From positions 54,381,001 through 54,445,000 of the forward strand of contig CM045731.1 in the NCBI GenBank assembly GCA_024760905.1: a stretch of DNA of 64,000 nt. The letters run 5' to 3'. Made by a program: the position numbers and the translations under genes. Positions within the stretch are counted from its first letter, which is position 1; each line of letters begins with the position of its first letter. The stretch comes from Plotosus lineatus. Taxonomy: Eukaryota > Chordata > Actinopteri > Siluriformes > Plotosidae. The notes beneath the pieces are model-generated. The model was not told where the DNA came from. It ran no database searches and worked only from the letters and a program-made list of their open reading frames with translations. Of the stretch, positions 1-46,705 are shown one piece after another.

Positions 1-706
1 ACCAACAATTCAGCATCAAAGAGTATTGGTGCTTGTACAACATCGCCACATGTCTGACCAACATCCAGAATGCCATCAGTGATATGAAAGAAAAAACAAT
101 TATTTCAAGTTGGAAAAATTTGTGGCCGAAAAAAATCACTCATGATTATGAGGGATTTACGCCTGAGGAGGTTCATCACTCAGCCGTAGATAAGGCCGTG
201 AAGCTGGCTCGGTCGGTAACCACTGAAGGTTTCTCAGACATGACGATGGAGGACGTCAACACACTGCTCGAGTGCTACTCAATCCCCTAACTGATGAGGA
301 CCTCATTGAAATGACCAAATCGGGGAGTGAGGAAGAAGAGGTAGAGGAGGCAGAGGACGACAATGAGGATGAAGAGCGTGGTTTAACTTTGAGAAATCTG
401 CAAGAGATTTTCAATATGGCACGCAGTTTGCAACAAAGGGTCCAGGAGATTGATGACAACATGGTCAGAGCCATCGATTTTGGCAATCGTCTTGACGGTG
501 TTATGTCCTTGTACAAAAACATATTTGTACAAAAAAAGAAACAGCAGTCACAACTCCCCATCACCATGTTCCTTGTGTGCCGAAAACCTCCCGCAGAAGC
601 TTCTCCTGCTGCCTCTACACCTCCTCCTGCTCCTACCGCACGTCCTGCTTCCCCTTCGACTTCCATCGATGATCCAATGCCTCTCGAATCTGACAAAGAG
701 GCATGA
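1..706 (+). pseudogene. pogo/Tigger transposase, 3' part, frameshifted
   Basis: Open from the window edge. The first frame runs to 290 with YNIATCLTNIQNAI, SWKNLWP and EGFSDMTMEDVNTLLE. It continues after a one-base-type shift near 275-290 in another frame as PLTDEDLIEMTKSGSEEEEV, an acidic run and LTLRNLQEIFNMA, ending at 706. This is the C-terminal layout of TIGD1-like Tigger transposases: the end of the DDE region, an acidic stretch, then a helical tail. The DDE core would lie left of the window. The frameshift makes it inactive. Confidence 0.7.
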
Positions 707-910
707 TCGGACTTGCAATAACCATCATCTTCATCATTTTCACTTCATCTTCACGTTACCTTCATCGTACTGCACAGGTCTCTCGTCATCTCTTGTCGTC
801 ACATATCAAGCAGAGAAGAGCTTTTCAGAGGTGAGTACAGTACTTAAAGTATTTATAATGTACTTATAAATATATATACAATTTTTATACTTATAAATAT
901 GTATATAAAT

Positions 911-1989
911 ATTGGATCTGGAGCATATTGGATCTGGAAAAAGTATATGACAGGGTGCCAAGAGAAGCACTGTGGTATTGCATGAGGAAGTCTGGAGTGG
1001 CAGAGAAGTATGCTAGAGTGGTGCAGGACATGTATGAGAGATGTAAGACAGTGGTGAGGTGTGCTGTCGGTGTGACCGATGAATTCAAGGTGGAGGTGGG
1101 ACTGCATCAAGGGTCAGCACTGAGCCCCTTCTTGTTTGCTATGGTGATGGACAGGCTGACAGACGAGGTGAGACAAGAATCTTCATGGACTATGATGTTT
1201 GCAGATGACATTGTGATCTGTAGTGAGAGCAGAGAACAAGTGCAGGAAAATCTAGAGAGGTGGAGGTATGCCCTGGAAAGGAGAGGAATGAAGGTTAGCC
1301 TCAGAAAATCAGAATACATGTGTGTGAATGAGAAGGACCCAGGAGGAACGGTGATGTTACAGGGAGCAGAGATAATGAAGGTGGAGGATTTTAAGTACTT
1401 AGGCTCAACAATCCAGAGCAATGGAGAGTGTGGAAAAGAGGTGAAGAAGCGTGTGCAGGCAGGCTGGAATGGTTGGAGAAAAGTGTCCGGTGTGATGTGC
1501 GATAGGAGAGTGTCAGCAAGAATGAAGGGAAAAGTGTACAAGACGGTGGTGAGGCCAGTGATGTTGTATGGCTTAGAAACAGTGGCGCTGAGGAAAAGGC
1601 AGGAGGCAGAGCGGGAGGTAGCGGAGATGAAAATGTTGAGGTTCTCTCTGGGAGTAACGAGGATGGATAGGATCAGAAATGAGTATATCAGAGGGACAGC
1701 CCATGTAAGATGTTTTGGAGACAAGTCAGAGAGGCTAGATTGAGATGGTTTGGACATGTACAGAGGAGGGATAGTGAGTATATTGGTAGTAGGATGCTGA
1801 GGCTGGAACTACCAGGCAGAAGGCCTCGAGGAAGACCAAAGAAGAGATTTATGGATGTGGTGAAGGAAGACATGAAGGTCGTTGGAGTCAGAAAAGAAGA
1901 TGCAGAGGACAGGGTGAGATGGAGGCGGATGATTTGCTGTGGCGACCCCTGAAGGGAGCAGCCGAAAGTAAAAGAAGAAGAAGAAGAAG
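911..1989 (+). mobile_element. RTE-type LINE copy A, 5'-truncated
   Basis: Non-LTR retrotransposon fragment holding the second half of reverse transcriptase and the C-terminal domain. Flanked by a perfect 18-bp target duplication (893-910 and 1990-2007). RT motifs: [31 protein letters not shown] (FADD at 1198-1209), YLGSTIQSNGE. The C-terminal RRDSEYIG motif follows a one-base deletion near 1725 that ends the first frame at 1743; the rest is read in 1710-1952. The 3' end is GCTGTGGCGACCCCTGAAGG, then an AAGAAG tail. The architecture resembles BovB/RTE elements; the clade name is inferred. Confidence 0.8.
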
Positions 1990-2301
1990 ATAAATATGTA
2001 TATAAATTCTATTTAAACATTACTGGAATACATTATAGTATTTACATATGCATATAACTGTGTAACGTTTAATATACGTTTAATATACGTTTAATATATA
2101 CGTCTTGATATTGTATAGACGCTAAAATATATGCGTGTGGTAGAAATGAGAGGGGCGTTCCTACTTCGCGTTTTTTTTTAATATCGCTGCCAGGTCTTTT
2201 CAACATTATCCGTGATATTCAAGGATGACTGTATCATATTTCACATAATTGTTTTCCACAGAATTTTTTTTTTTGTATGACAAAATAAAAGTAGGTATAA
2301 T

Positions 2302-2315
2302 ACAACAACAACAAC

Positions 2316-2363
<48 letters not shown>
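2302..2363 (+). repeat. (CAA)n/(TAA)n microsatellite
   Basis: About 5 CAA units, then about 16 TAA units, ending exactly where the Rex3 LINE begins. A matching AAT array ends the LINE at 5666-5707. Confidence 0.9.
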
Positions 2364-2383
2364 CCCTGAATCGCCACCTTATC

Positions 2384-3495
2384 GTGTTAGAGGGGTTTCT
2401 GCGACCTAATGATCCCAGGAGCTATGTTGTCGGGGGCATAATGCCCCTGGTAGGGTCACCCAAAGCAAACAGGTCCTGGGTGAGGGTCCAGATGAAGTGT
2501 GGTTCAGAAGACCTCTATGATAGAAAAAAGAAGGATACAGTTTCCCTCGCTCGGACGCGGATCACCAGGGTCCCCCCCTGGAGCCAGACATGGGGGAGGG
2601 GCTCGATGGCTTCTGCTCGTGAATCCCGGACGGGCCCAGCCCGAAAAAGAAACATGGGTCCGCCCTCCCATGGACCCACTAACAGTGGGAGGGGCCATAG
2701 GGATCAGGTGCAATGTGAGTTGGGTGGCAGCCAAAAGCATGGGTTCTGTCAGACTGATCCTTGGTTATTGACTCTGACTCTTGGGACATGGAATGTCACC
2801 TCTCTGGCGGGGAAGGAGCTGGTGCGTGAGGTCGAGAAATACCGACTAGATATAGTCGGGCTCATCTCAACGCATAGCTTGGGCTCTGGAACCACCCATC
2901 TCAAAAGAGACTGGACCTTATTCCATTCTGGAGTTGCTCATGGGGAGAGGCAGTGACCCGGTATGGGCATCCTTGTTGCCCCCGTCTCGGTGCCCAAATG
3001 CTGGGGTTCTCCCCGGTCAATGAAAGGGTAGCTTCCATCCGCCTTCGGGTGGGGGGGGCGGGTCCTGACTCTTATTTGTGCTTATGCACCAAATGACAGT
3101 TGAGTACTCACCCTTTTTCGGAGTCTTTAAGGGGTGTGTTGGCGAACGCTCCCTCCGGAGACTCACTCGTTGTCTTGGGAGACTTCAACACCCATGTGGG
3201 CAAGGATAGTGTGACCAGGAAGGGTGTAATCAGTAGGTACGGCCTCTCCAGTCTGAACCTGAATGGTGTTTCGTTGTTGGACTTCTGTGCTCGTCACAGT
3301 TTGTCTATCACGCACACCATGTTCGAACATAAAGGTGCCCATAAGTGCACTTGGCACCAGGACACCCTAGGTCGCAGTTCGATGATCGACTTTATAATCA
3401 TGTCACCAGACTTGCAGCCACATGTTCTGGACACTCAGGTGAAGAGGGGAGCTGAGTTGTCTACTGATCACCACCTGGTGGTGAGCTGGCTTTGA
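2384..3495 (+). pseudogene. Rex3 APE-type endonuclease, broken
   Basis: The first frame (2384-2956) gives LGTWNVTSL and KYRLDIVGL, the N-terminal active-site strand of AP endonucleases. After a stop and frame change, 3100-3495 gives LVVLGDFNTHVG, CTWHQDTLGRSSMIDFII and ELSTDHHLVV, holding the catalytic D-x-N and the terminal D-H-H. The endonuclease nicks target DNA to prime reverse transcription. The stop at 2954-2956 and frame changes near 3000-3100 prevent a working protein. Confidence 0.75.
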
Positions 3496-3561
3496 TAGTG
3501 GGGGAGGCTGCCTTCCAGACCTAGCAGGCCCAAGCGTGTAATTAGGGTCTGCAGGGAACAT

Positions 3562-5647
3562 TTGGCGGAGTCTCCTGTCCGAGAGGCCTTTAACTTCCAC
3601 CTCCGGCAGAGCTACAACCACGTCCTGGAGGAGGCGGGTGACATGGAATCCGAATGGGATTTCGTGCCTCCATTGCTGAGGCAGCAGCCCATAGCTGTGG
3701 CCGGAAGGTTATCGGTGCTTGTCGTGGCGGTAACCCCCGAACCTGGTGGTGGACACCTGTGGTGAAGGGGGCCGTCCAGCTGAAAAGGGAGGCCTATCGG
3801 GTCTTATTAGCCTGTGGGACTCCCGAGGCAGCAGACAGGTACCAGCAGCCGTGGTTGTCGCAGATGCAAAATCTCGGGCATGGGAGGAGTTCGGTGAGGG
3901 CCTGGAGAGTGATTATTGGTTGGCCTCAAAAAGGTTCTGGACCACCATCCGACGCCTCAGGAAGGAGAAGCAGTTCTCCACAAACACTGTTTACAGTGGA
4001 GGTGGGGAGCTACTCACCTCGACTGGGGATGTTGTCGAGAGGTGGAAGGAATACTTTGAGGACCTCCTCAATCCCACCAACACACCCTCTGTGGAGGAGG
4101 AAGACCCTGGGGGTTTGGGCGGAAGGCTGCCCATCACTGGAGTGGAGGTCACTGAGGTAGTCAAAAAGCTCCTCGATGGTCGGGCTCCAGGGTTGGATGA
4201 GATCTGCCCTGAATATCTCAGGGCTCTGGATGATGTAGGACTGTTTTGGTTGACACGTCACTGCAACATCGCGTGGTCCTTGGGGGGGCAGTACCTCTGG
4301 ATTGGCAAACTAGTGTGGTAGTCCCCCCTTTTTAAAAAGGGGGACCGGAGTGTGTGTCCCAATTATCAGGGAATCACACTCCTCAGCCTACCTGGGAAAG
4401 TCTATGCAGGGGTACTGGAGAGGAGGATCCGACCGATAGTCGAATGTTGGATCCAGGAGGAAAATTGTGGTTTTCATCCTGGCCATAGCACTCTTGACCA
4501 ACTATATACGCTCCACAGGATCTTGGAGGGGGAATGGGAGTTTGCCCAATCTGTCCACATGTGTTTTGTGAATTTGGGGAAGGCTTTCGACCGTGTCCCT
4601 CGGACTATCTTCGGCGTGCTTCGAGAGTATGGCGTTCTGGACCCGTTGCTATGGGCCATTCGATCACTGTATCACTGGAGCCAGAGTTTGGTCTGTATTG
4701 GTAACAACAGGTCGAATTTGTTTCCGGTGAAGGTTGGAGTCCACTAAGGCTGTCCTTTGTCACCAATTCTGTTCATAATTTTTATGGACAGAATTTCTAG
4801 GCACAGCAGAGGCATTGAGGGGTTCTGGTTTGGTGGCCATCGGATCTCGTCTCTGCGTTTTGCGGATGATGTTGTCCTTTTGGCTTCATCAAGCTGGGAC
4901 CTCCAGCTCTCATTGGAGCGATTCACAGTTGAGTGCGAAGCGGCCTGGATGAAAATCAGCACCTCCAAATCTGAGGCCATGGTTCTCAGTCAGACAAGGG
5001 TGGAATGCATCCTCCGGTTCAGGAATGAGGTCCTACCCCAAGTAGAGAAGTTTAAGTATCCTGGGGTCTTGTTCATGAGTGAGGGAAGGATGGAGCAGGA
5101 GATCGACAGATGGATTTCTGCAGCCTCTGCTGTTAAACGGAGCCTGTATTGGTTCGTTGTGGTGAAGAAGGAGCTGAGCCGCAAGGTGAAGCTACCAGTT
5201 GATTTATGTTCCAACCCTTACCTATGGTCACGAGCTTTGGGTAGCGAAAGAACAAGATCGTGGATACAAGCGGCTGAAATGAGCTTCCTTTGTCGGGTGG
5301 CGGGGCTCTCCCTTAGAGATAAGGTGAGAAGCTCTACCATTCAGGGAGAGCTCAGAGTAGATCCGCTGCTGCTCCACATTGAGAGGGGCCAGTTGAGGTG
5401 GCTCGAGCATCTGGTCAGAATGCCTCCCGAACGCCTCCCTGGTGTGGTGTTTCGAGCATGTCCAACTGGGAAGAGACCCTGGGGTCGACATAGAACACGC
5501 TGGAGGGACTATGTCTCTCGGCTTGTCTGGGAACGCCTCGGCGTCCCCCTAGAAGAGCTGGTGGAAGTGGAGGAAGAGAAGAGTATCTGGACCTCTTTGC
5601 TTAGGCTGCTGCCCCCGCAACCCGATTCTGGATCAAGTGGAAGATGA
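3562..5647 (+). pseudogene. Rex3 reverse transcriptase and C-terminal domain, broken
   Basis: Read in order across three frames: SPVREAFNFHLRQSYN (3562 frame), SCGRKVIGACRGGNPRTWWW (3654 frame), RAWEEFGEGLESDYW to LDGRAPGLDEICPEYL (3746 frame). The palm follows: NYQGITLLSLPGKVYAGVLE, FVNLGKAFDRVPR, a stop at 4745-4747 in place of Gln, GCPLSPILFIIFMDRIS, and RFADDVVLL (FADD at 4859-4870). The C-terminal region has QLRWLEHLVRMPPERLPGVV. The YxDD-type box is intact, but several frameshifts and one nonsense codon kill the ORF. Confidence 0.78.
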
Positions 5648-5664
5648 TGATGATGATGATGATG

Positions 5665-5707
<43 letters not shown>
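5643..5707 (+). repeat. (GAT)n(AAT)n tail of Rex3
   Basis: About 7 GAT units grade into about 14 AAT units at the LINE 3' end. The AAT part mirrors the array just 5' of the element. Confidence 0.85.
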
Positions 5708-5709
<2 letters not shown>

Positions 5710-5874
5710 TGAACAAAATTGTTAGCTCTAAGCTAGCTAGAACACATATTCAGTTTTCCAAAATAATCAGATGTTGCTTTTAATAAGGCTACACCATTTG
5801 TGTTCATTTACTTTTAAGTTCTTCTCCATTGTGTTTCCGCTCATAGTTTCACGCCTCCTGGAGTAAAAATGAGA
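5708..5874. other. Short unassigned spacer
   Basis: Mostly AT-rich sequence between two LINEs; no feature recognised. Confidence 0.4.
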
Positions 5875-6715
5875 CCGACCTTGGACCTTTAAGGACCTTG
5901 GAGTGATTATCGACGCTGCTCTTTTTTTTTGAAGCTCATGTTGATAATATTACTAGCCTTCTTTGATCTAAGGAAAATTGCTAAAATATGAAATATGATG
6001 TCACTGCATAAAAAACTTGTTCACGCTTTTGTTACTTTGAGATTAGATTACTGTCATCTTTTACTGTCTGGTTGTTCCAATAGTTGCATAAACAAGCTTC
6101 AGTTTATCCAGAATGCAGCAGTGAGAGTCGTTACTAGAACCACAAGACACGAGCATATCACCTCGATCTTATTTACACTGCACTGGCTCCGAGGTAAATT
6201 CCAAATCGAGTACAGAATACTACTTTTAACCTATGAAATACTTAATGGTCTTACGCCACATTATCTTAGTGAACTTCTTGCCGTTTATGATCCAGCACAC
6301 TCCCTTAGATCACAAGATGCCAACTGCTTAGTGATACCTTGAATAATGAAGACGACTGTAGGGGGCAGAACTTTATCTTACAAAGCCCCACAATTATGGA
6401 ATAGCATATGGGGTCTCAGGCATAGAGAGTTCTAGTAAACTGTGATGTCAGGATGCTGTCACTCCCTCACTCTACATGCTCACCCAGGTCCGTTGACAAT
6501 GAAGTGGCTGATTGCCCCAATGTCACAGGGTGCCCTCATGTCTGCCTTCTTTCTAGCTCTCTCTCTTTTAACTATACTGCCATAGCCAGTCATGCCAGAG
6601 TCCCTGCTTGCACTCAGCAACAATAAAATGTTGTATTACCATTACACTACTATAAGTATACCGAACAACCTCTCTCTTTCCCTCTCTCTCTCTCTCTCTC
6701 TCGCTCTCTCTGACA
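5875..6715 (+). mobile_element. L2-like LINE 3' end
   Basis: The last part of a CR1/L2-group reverse transcriptase is readable: LGVIIDA-like start near 5898, then in 5995-6342 KLVHAFVTLRLDYCHLLLSG, IQNAAVRVVTRTTR, LHWLRGKFQIEYRILLLTYE and LNGLTPHYLSELL. These match the conserved C-terminal thumb region of L2/Rex1-type elements. The 3' UTR follows, with ACTGCCATAGCCAGTCATGC and a CT-rich stretch (6669-6711). Stops before 5995 and after 6342 show it is a dead fragment. Confidence 0.72.
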
Positions 6716-6926
6716 AATAAAACTGGATTGAATTTAATTGCACCAACACCAGGCTTTAATCACAGCACACCCATTGTTTTTTGGAGGAGGAGCCTATCAT
6801 AACCCATTGCTGCATAGTTGTGAGTAGAAAAACAGATGAAGCGGAAAAATCCCAGGATTTGTATTTAAAAACAAATAAACAACAACAAGAACAACAAAAA
6901 CAGCCGTATTGGACATGCACACAAAA

Positions 6927-42405
<35,479 letters not shown>

Positions 42406-42707
42406 CTACAGGGAGAAAGCAAATGAGATAACGACAGAACTTGAACTGGGCAGAATGAAAAGAAGAAAGAGGTTCATTGAATAACAATGAATTATATTCA
42501 AAGACACTTTTCTTAGGAGGCTGCATTTGAGCTACTGTATCAGAATGTGGGGCACGTTCTTCCTCTCGGAGAAAAGACTCCTGGCCAAAAAAAAAAAAAT
42601 TCAAAGCTCATATCAACTCTGGGAAATAAACTCTATGAAGAGGAGAGAAATGTTATAAGAATGACCTTTTGTGCAACAATAGGACAACAGTCTGTGTTAT
42701 TAAGTGG

Positions 42708-42990
42708 AGGCTGGTGGTATAGTGCTTAGATTGCTGGGCTCATACTTATGAGGTTGTGGGTTTGAATACAAAGAGTTAGACCCCCACTGTGCTAAGACCC
42801 CTGGGTCGGGTCTTGACCACAAGTGTGCCTCTGTCCACCCAGCAGTATAAAGGTGTACCAGTAGGAATACTGGGAAGGTAGCCTGCAATGGGCTAGCATC
42901 CCATCCAGGATGCTCGTCACCTAACACTACAAAAACTAGGGTTGAGCCATTCGGTTAGGGTGTTAAAGCTCAACAGACTTCACCCCTTTT
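42708..42990 (+). mobile_element. SINE-A copy
   Basis: GGCTGGTGGTATAGTGCTTA (A box), GGTTGTGGGTTTGAATAC (degraded B box), CCCCACTGTGCTAAGACCCC, CACCCAGCAGTATAAAGGTG, CATCCCATCCAGGATGC, GTTAAAGCTCAACAGACTTC. Lies just upstream (transcript sense) of exon 2. Confidence 0.8.
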
Positions 42991-44287
42991 TTCTGTGTTC
43001 TATCTGGAATGTGCTCCATATTTACTGATGGTCACTCAACAAAAAGAGAGAGAACTAACAATTTAATATGTTTTAAAGACCAGATTCTGTTTTCAATCAC
43101 ATTGGAAGCAGGAAATGAGGTGATGATGTGTTAAGCAAAGTAACGTTGACCATATACAAAACTAAAACTTGCTAACTATTTAAAGTATATATGAAAACCA
43201 AGAGCAGTTGGAGAGTGAAAACCTCTGCCAAGTTTAGCAAGCTTCCATACGAACAAAAATGTCAAAAGACTGTTCTGTCTCAGAATGTTAAAGAATCTAT
43301 AAACAATAAAATCCTGGATCCAGAAAGTGATCTAGATCGTCTTCAAAAAGTTATGGAGACTTCCTTGCTATATGCAATATTCAGATCAAAACCAAGCAAA
43401 CAAACTGAACACAGTTGAGGTGCGTAAGAGAACACAGGTGAGAGACAAGCAGAGGTCAACCTATCATGTGAACAACACAACAGAGATAATCCAAATACAA
43501 GGCAGATCAAAAGTAGTAGTGGCAGTATTTCAGTGGTCAGAACAGGATGTACTACTAAGCACTACAGAGAAAATAATAACAAGATGTGGGTTTTTTTTTT
43601 TTTTAGAACACATCGCTCCATCATTATTTCCATACAGTAGTTTGAATGTGAGTCAGCTGATGAATACTGGAGTTTGTCATGACCTACAGAGAATGTCACA
43701 TAGCACCTGTAGCACTTATTATGCTGATTATCAAAAAAAAAAAAAAACATTACAAAGCTCGTGTCACATTCAAGCCGCCAAAACCAAACCTAGCATAGTC
43801 ATTGCTGCGCGTTTCCAAACCTGAATGTACTGAGACATTTCATTCAAAGGAAAAGCCAGACTAGCACTGTGTCCGATTTTTAAAAGTAAGTTTACGTTTA
43901 TAGCCAGCATTGCTCTCAGACCATCAAAACCCATTCTTGATGTTCTTGTAGAGAGCAACCGCATTGGGTTTTTTTTTCCCTGCAATTAATCTGTCAGTCA
44001 GTTTAAAAAATAATACAGTATGAGGCTGACAGTTTATTAAAAGCTGGGGAAACTGGCAAGCTGGTTAAATTAAGGCTGACTCGACTGTGTGTACATTCTG
44101 TACTTTAAGATGTAATCATAGAATTTAGACTTTATCTTCTGAGGAAAGAAAACTTTATCTTCATGGAAAGGAACGTGAGCAAGAGCATCTCATAAACTAA
44201 AGACTAAGAGGAGTTCATTCTAGAGTAATGTCTAAGGATTTGTGTTTTATAATCCACTGCAGGAAATCTACCTATCAAAATACAACA
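42991..44287. other. Region upstream of ghrhr exon 2 without recognised elements
   Basis: About 1.3 kb, AT-rich with two oligo-T/A runs. Searched for a signal-peptide exon ending in phase 0; none convincing. A 150-codon open frame at 43372-43824 has no recognisable domain. Confidence 0.4.
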
Positions 44288-44545
44288 TGGCCGTATGGTG
44301 GCGTAGTGGTTCGTTTGTCAGCCACACAGCAAAAAGGTCCTGGGTTTGGGTCCCAGTCTTGGCGATGGTGTTTCTGTGTGGCGTCTGTATGTTCTTTCTG
44401 TGCTTGTGCGAGTTTCCTCTGTCAACTCTGGTGTCCTGTAACTGTCAAAAAACTCCTCCAAATTGCCCCCTTTGTGGACATGCGTGTGAATTTTTGTGAG
44501 TGTTGTCCGCTACAATATCCGGTGAGCTGTTCAGGGTGTCAGATA
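44288..44545 (+). mobile_element. SINE-B copy, diverged
   Basis: GTATGGTGGCGTAGTGGTTC (A box), CACACAGCAAAAAGGTCCTG, GGTTTGGGTCCCAG (B box), GTGCTTGTGCGAGTTTCCTC, GGTGAGCTGTTCAGGGTGTC. Confidence 0.72.
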
Positions 44546-44716
44546 CACAGGGTGAAATATCACTAACATGTTAACATTCACTTTTTAACTTTCTGTCACA
44601 ATCAAACAACACCTATTAAACCTCCGCCTAGTTCCCTCAAGATCATCATGAATCCACCATTGTGGTCTCTGTGTAAAACCAATGTTAGTTTCATCGCTAC
44701 ATAATTTCTGATAAGT

Positions 44717-45066
44717 CTGTCTGTCTTCCTTTCGGCTTTTTCCCTTTTACTCGGGAATCGCCACAGCGAATCATCTGATTCGCACATTTGATTTGGCAGA
44801 GGTTTTTACGTCGGATGCCCTTCCTGTCACAACCCTTTTAGCAAGGGACAGAAACACGCTGACGACTTTGCGGCCTACTCTTTACGAATGTCAGCAATGG
44901 TTCTTTTACATGCCTCTCACTGTAGACAGTGAAAGACATGGCCCGCCTTTGATAACCCAGTTAGCTGCACTGGGGGGACAATGACAACCCTGTGGAGAGT
45001 GGGACTCGAACCCCCAACCTTTGGATCAGCAATCCAGCACCCTATACCACTATACCACCACTGCCC
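44717..45066 (-). mobile_element. SINE-C copy with RTE-type tail, full length
   Basis: Most complete SINE-C. The minus strand begins GGGCAGTGGTGGTATAGTGG (A box), GGGGGTTCGAGTCCCAC (B box), body CAGTGCAGCTAACTGGGTTA, GTAAAAGAACCATTGCTGAC and GTCAGCGTGTTTCTGTCCCT. Then GTTGTGACAGGAAGGGCATC, a CGCTGTGGCGATTCCCGAG tail and AAAAAGCCGAAAGGAAG. Flanks CATAATTTCTGATAAGT (44700-44716) and CATAATTTCTGAGAAGT (45067-45083) form a 17-bp duplication with one mismatch. Confidence 0.87.
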
Positions 45067-45687
45067 CATAATTTCTGAGAAGTAAACCCAATAAATGTGT
45101 GTGTGTGTGTGTGTTTGATTATGCAGCTTGATCCCATTTTATGAAGCAGGGAGTGTAATATGATTCAATGCAGCCGTGAGGGGGGCACAAACAAGTGCCC
45201 ACCCTCACGCCGGTCCCAAGCCCGGAGAAATGCAGAGGGTTGCGACAGGAAGGGCATCCGGCGTAAAATTTTTGCCAAAATACAAAATGCAAACCATAAA
45301 GGCAAATCTCATACCGGATCGGTCGAGGCCCGGGTTAACAACAACCACCATCAGTGATGTTAACCAACAGGGTGCTAGTGGAAATTGGATGACTGTTGGT
45401 CGAAGAAGGAGAGGTCGTAGAAGGAGAGGCGGGAGGCGTGTCCGTAAGCAGAGAGAGAAGAGGAAAAGCATGAGTTTAGGACTGAAAGTAGGGACTTTGA
45501 ATGTTGGAACTATGGTAGGAAAAGGTACAGAGCTGGCTGACATAACAGGAGACCAGGTGGAAAGGCAGCAAGGCTAGAAGCTTAGGAGCAGGGTTTAAAC
45601 TGTTTTTTCACGGTGTGGATGGGAAGAGAAATGGAGTAGGACTCATCTTGAAGGAGGGGTTGGTCAGGAATGTTCTAGAAGTGAAAA

Positions 45688-46374
45688 GTGTCAGACAGAG
45701 TGATGAGTCTCAAGTTAGAAATTGAAGGTGTGATGTTCAATGTTGTTAGTTCTTATGCCCCACAAGTAGGATGTGAGATAGAAGAGAAGGAGAGATTCTG
45801 GAGTGAGTTAGATGAAGTGATGCAGAGTACCCCCAGAGGTGAAAGAGTGGTCATTGGTGACTTCAACGGATATGTTGGTGCAGGCAACAGAGGGGACGAG
45901 GAAGTGATGGGCAGGCTTGGTATCCAGGACAAGAACACAGAAGGACAGATGTTGATCAATTTTGCAAAAGGGATGGAAATGGCTGTGGTTAATACTTTCT
46001 TCCAGAAGAGAGAGGAGCATAGGGTGACTTATAAAAGTGGAGGTAGGAGCACACAGGTAGACCACATCTTGTGTAGGCAATGTAATTTGAAGGAAGTCAG
46101 TGACTGCAAAGTAGTAGTGGGTGAGAGTGTTGCCAAACAGTATAGGATGGTGGTGTGCAGGATGATGCGGAAGCTGAAAAAGGAAGAGTGTAGTGTTGTC
46201 TTCAAGGAGGAATTGAAACAGGCTTTGGGTGGCCAGGAAGTGCTTCCAGATGACTGGACAACTACAGCTAATGTGATCAGGGAGACAGGTAGGAGAGTAC
46301 TTGGCATGACCTCTGGAAGGAAAGTAGATAAGGAGACTTGGTGGTGGAATGAGGAAGTGCAGGAGTGTGTATAA
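45688..46374 (+). pseudogene. RTE endonuclease C-terminal half of copy D
   Basis: 228 codons: LKLEIEGVMFNVVSSYAPQV, RVVIGDFNGYVGAGNRGDEE, EHRVTYKSGGRSTQVDHILC, ALGGQEVLPDDWTTTANVIR and ETWWWNEEVQECV with a stop at 46372-46374. GDFNG keeps the catalytic Asp-x-Asn but has lost the preceding Ala. The N-terminal strand VGTLNVGTM is in another frame (45176-45577), which ends after a deletion joining ADITG to DQVERQ. Confidence 0.78.
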
Positions 46375-46705
46375 AAGAAGTGGTTAGCTAAGAAGAAATG
46401 GGACATAGAGAGGACCGAAGAGAGTAAACAGGAGTACAGGGAGACACAGCGTAAGGTGAAGATAGCAGTGTCAAAGGCCAAACAGAGGGCGTATGATGAC
46501 TTGTATGCTAGGCTGGACAGTAAAATGATTTATATAGGTTGGCACAGCAGAGAAATAGAGATGGGAAGAATGTGCAGCAAGTTAGAGTGATTAAGGACAG
46601 AGTGGGAAACGTATTGACTGATGACAGAAGTGTTCTGGGAAGATGGAAAGAGTACTTTGAAGAGCTGATGAATGAGGAAAATGAGAGAGAAAAAGAGTAG
46701 AAGAG

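Larger units (their letters stand above)
1..2231 (+). mobile_element. Tigger/pogo DNA transposon, 3' part, split by an RTE LINE
   Basis: Transposase remnant to 706, AT-rich 3' region, then a right end reading TTCAAGGATGACTG followed by TA at 2232-2233. CAGTCATCC in reverse suits a pogo-type terminal inverted repeat with TA target. The element is interrupted at 911-1989 by a LINE with a perfect 18-bp target duplication, so the Tigger is the older insertion. The left end is outside the window. Confidence 0.6.
2364..5707 (+). mobile_element. Rex3-type LINE, near full length, decayed
   Basis: Non-LTR retrotransposon with a 5' untranslated region (CCCTGAATCGCCACCTTATC start), APE-type endonuclease and reverse transcriptase. 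It ends GCTGCTGCCCCCGCAACCCG and a GAT/AAT tail. GATG-type tandem repeats at the 3' end are a known feature of Rex3 in teleosts, and a cysteine-proline block GCPLSP with Y-to-F FADD fits. Frames are broken at about 2956, 3495, 3765 and 4321, and by a CAA-to-TAA nonsense change at 4745-4747. About 3.3 kb, so close to complete, but dead. Confidence 0.75.

Noticed and set aside
43372..43824. 150-codon plus-strand open frame
   Set aside because: Contains oligo-T/A-coded stretches and no recognisable domain.
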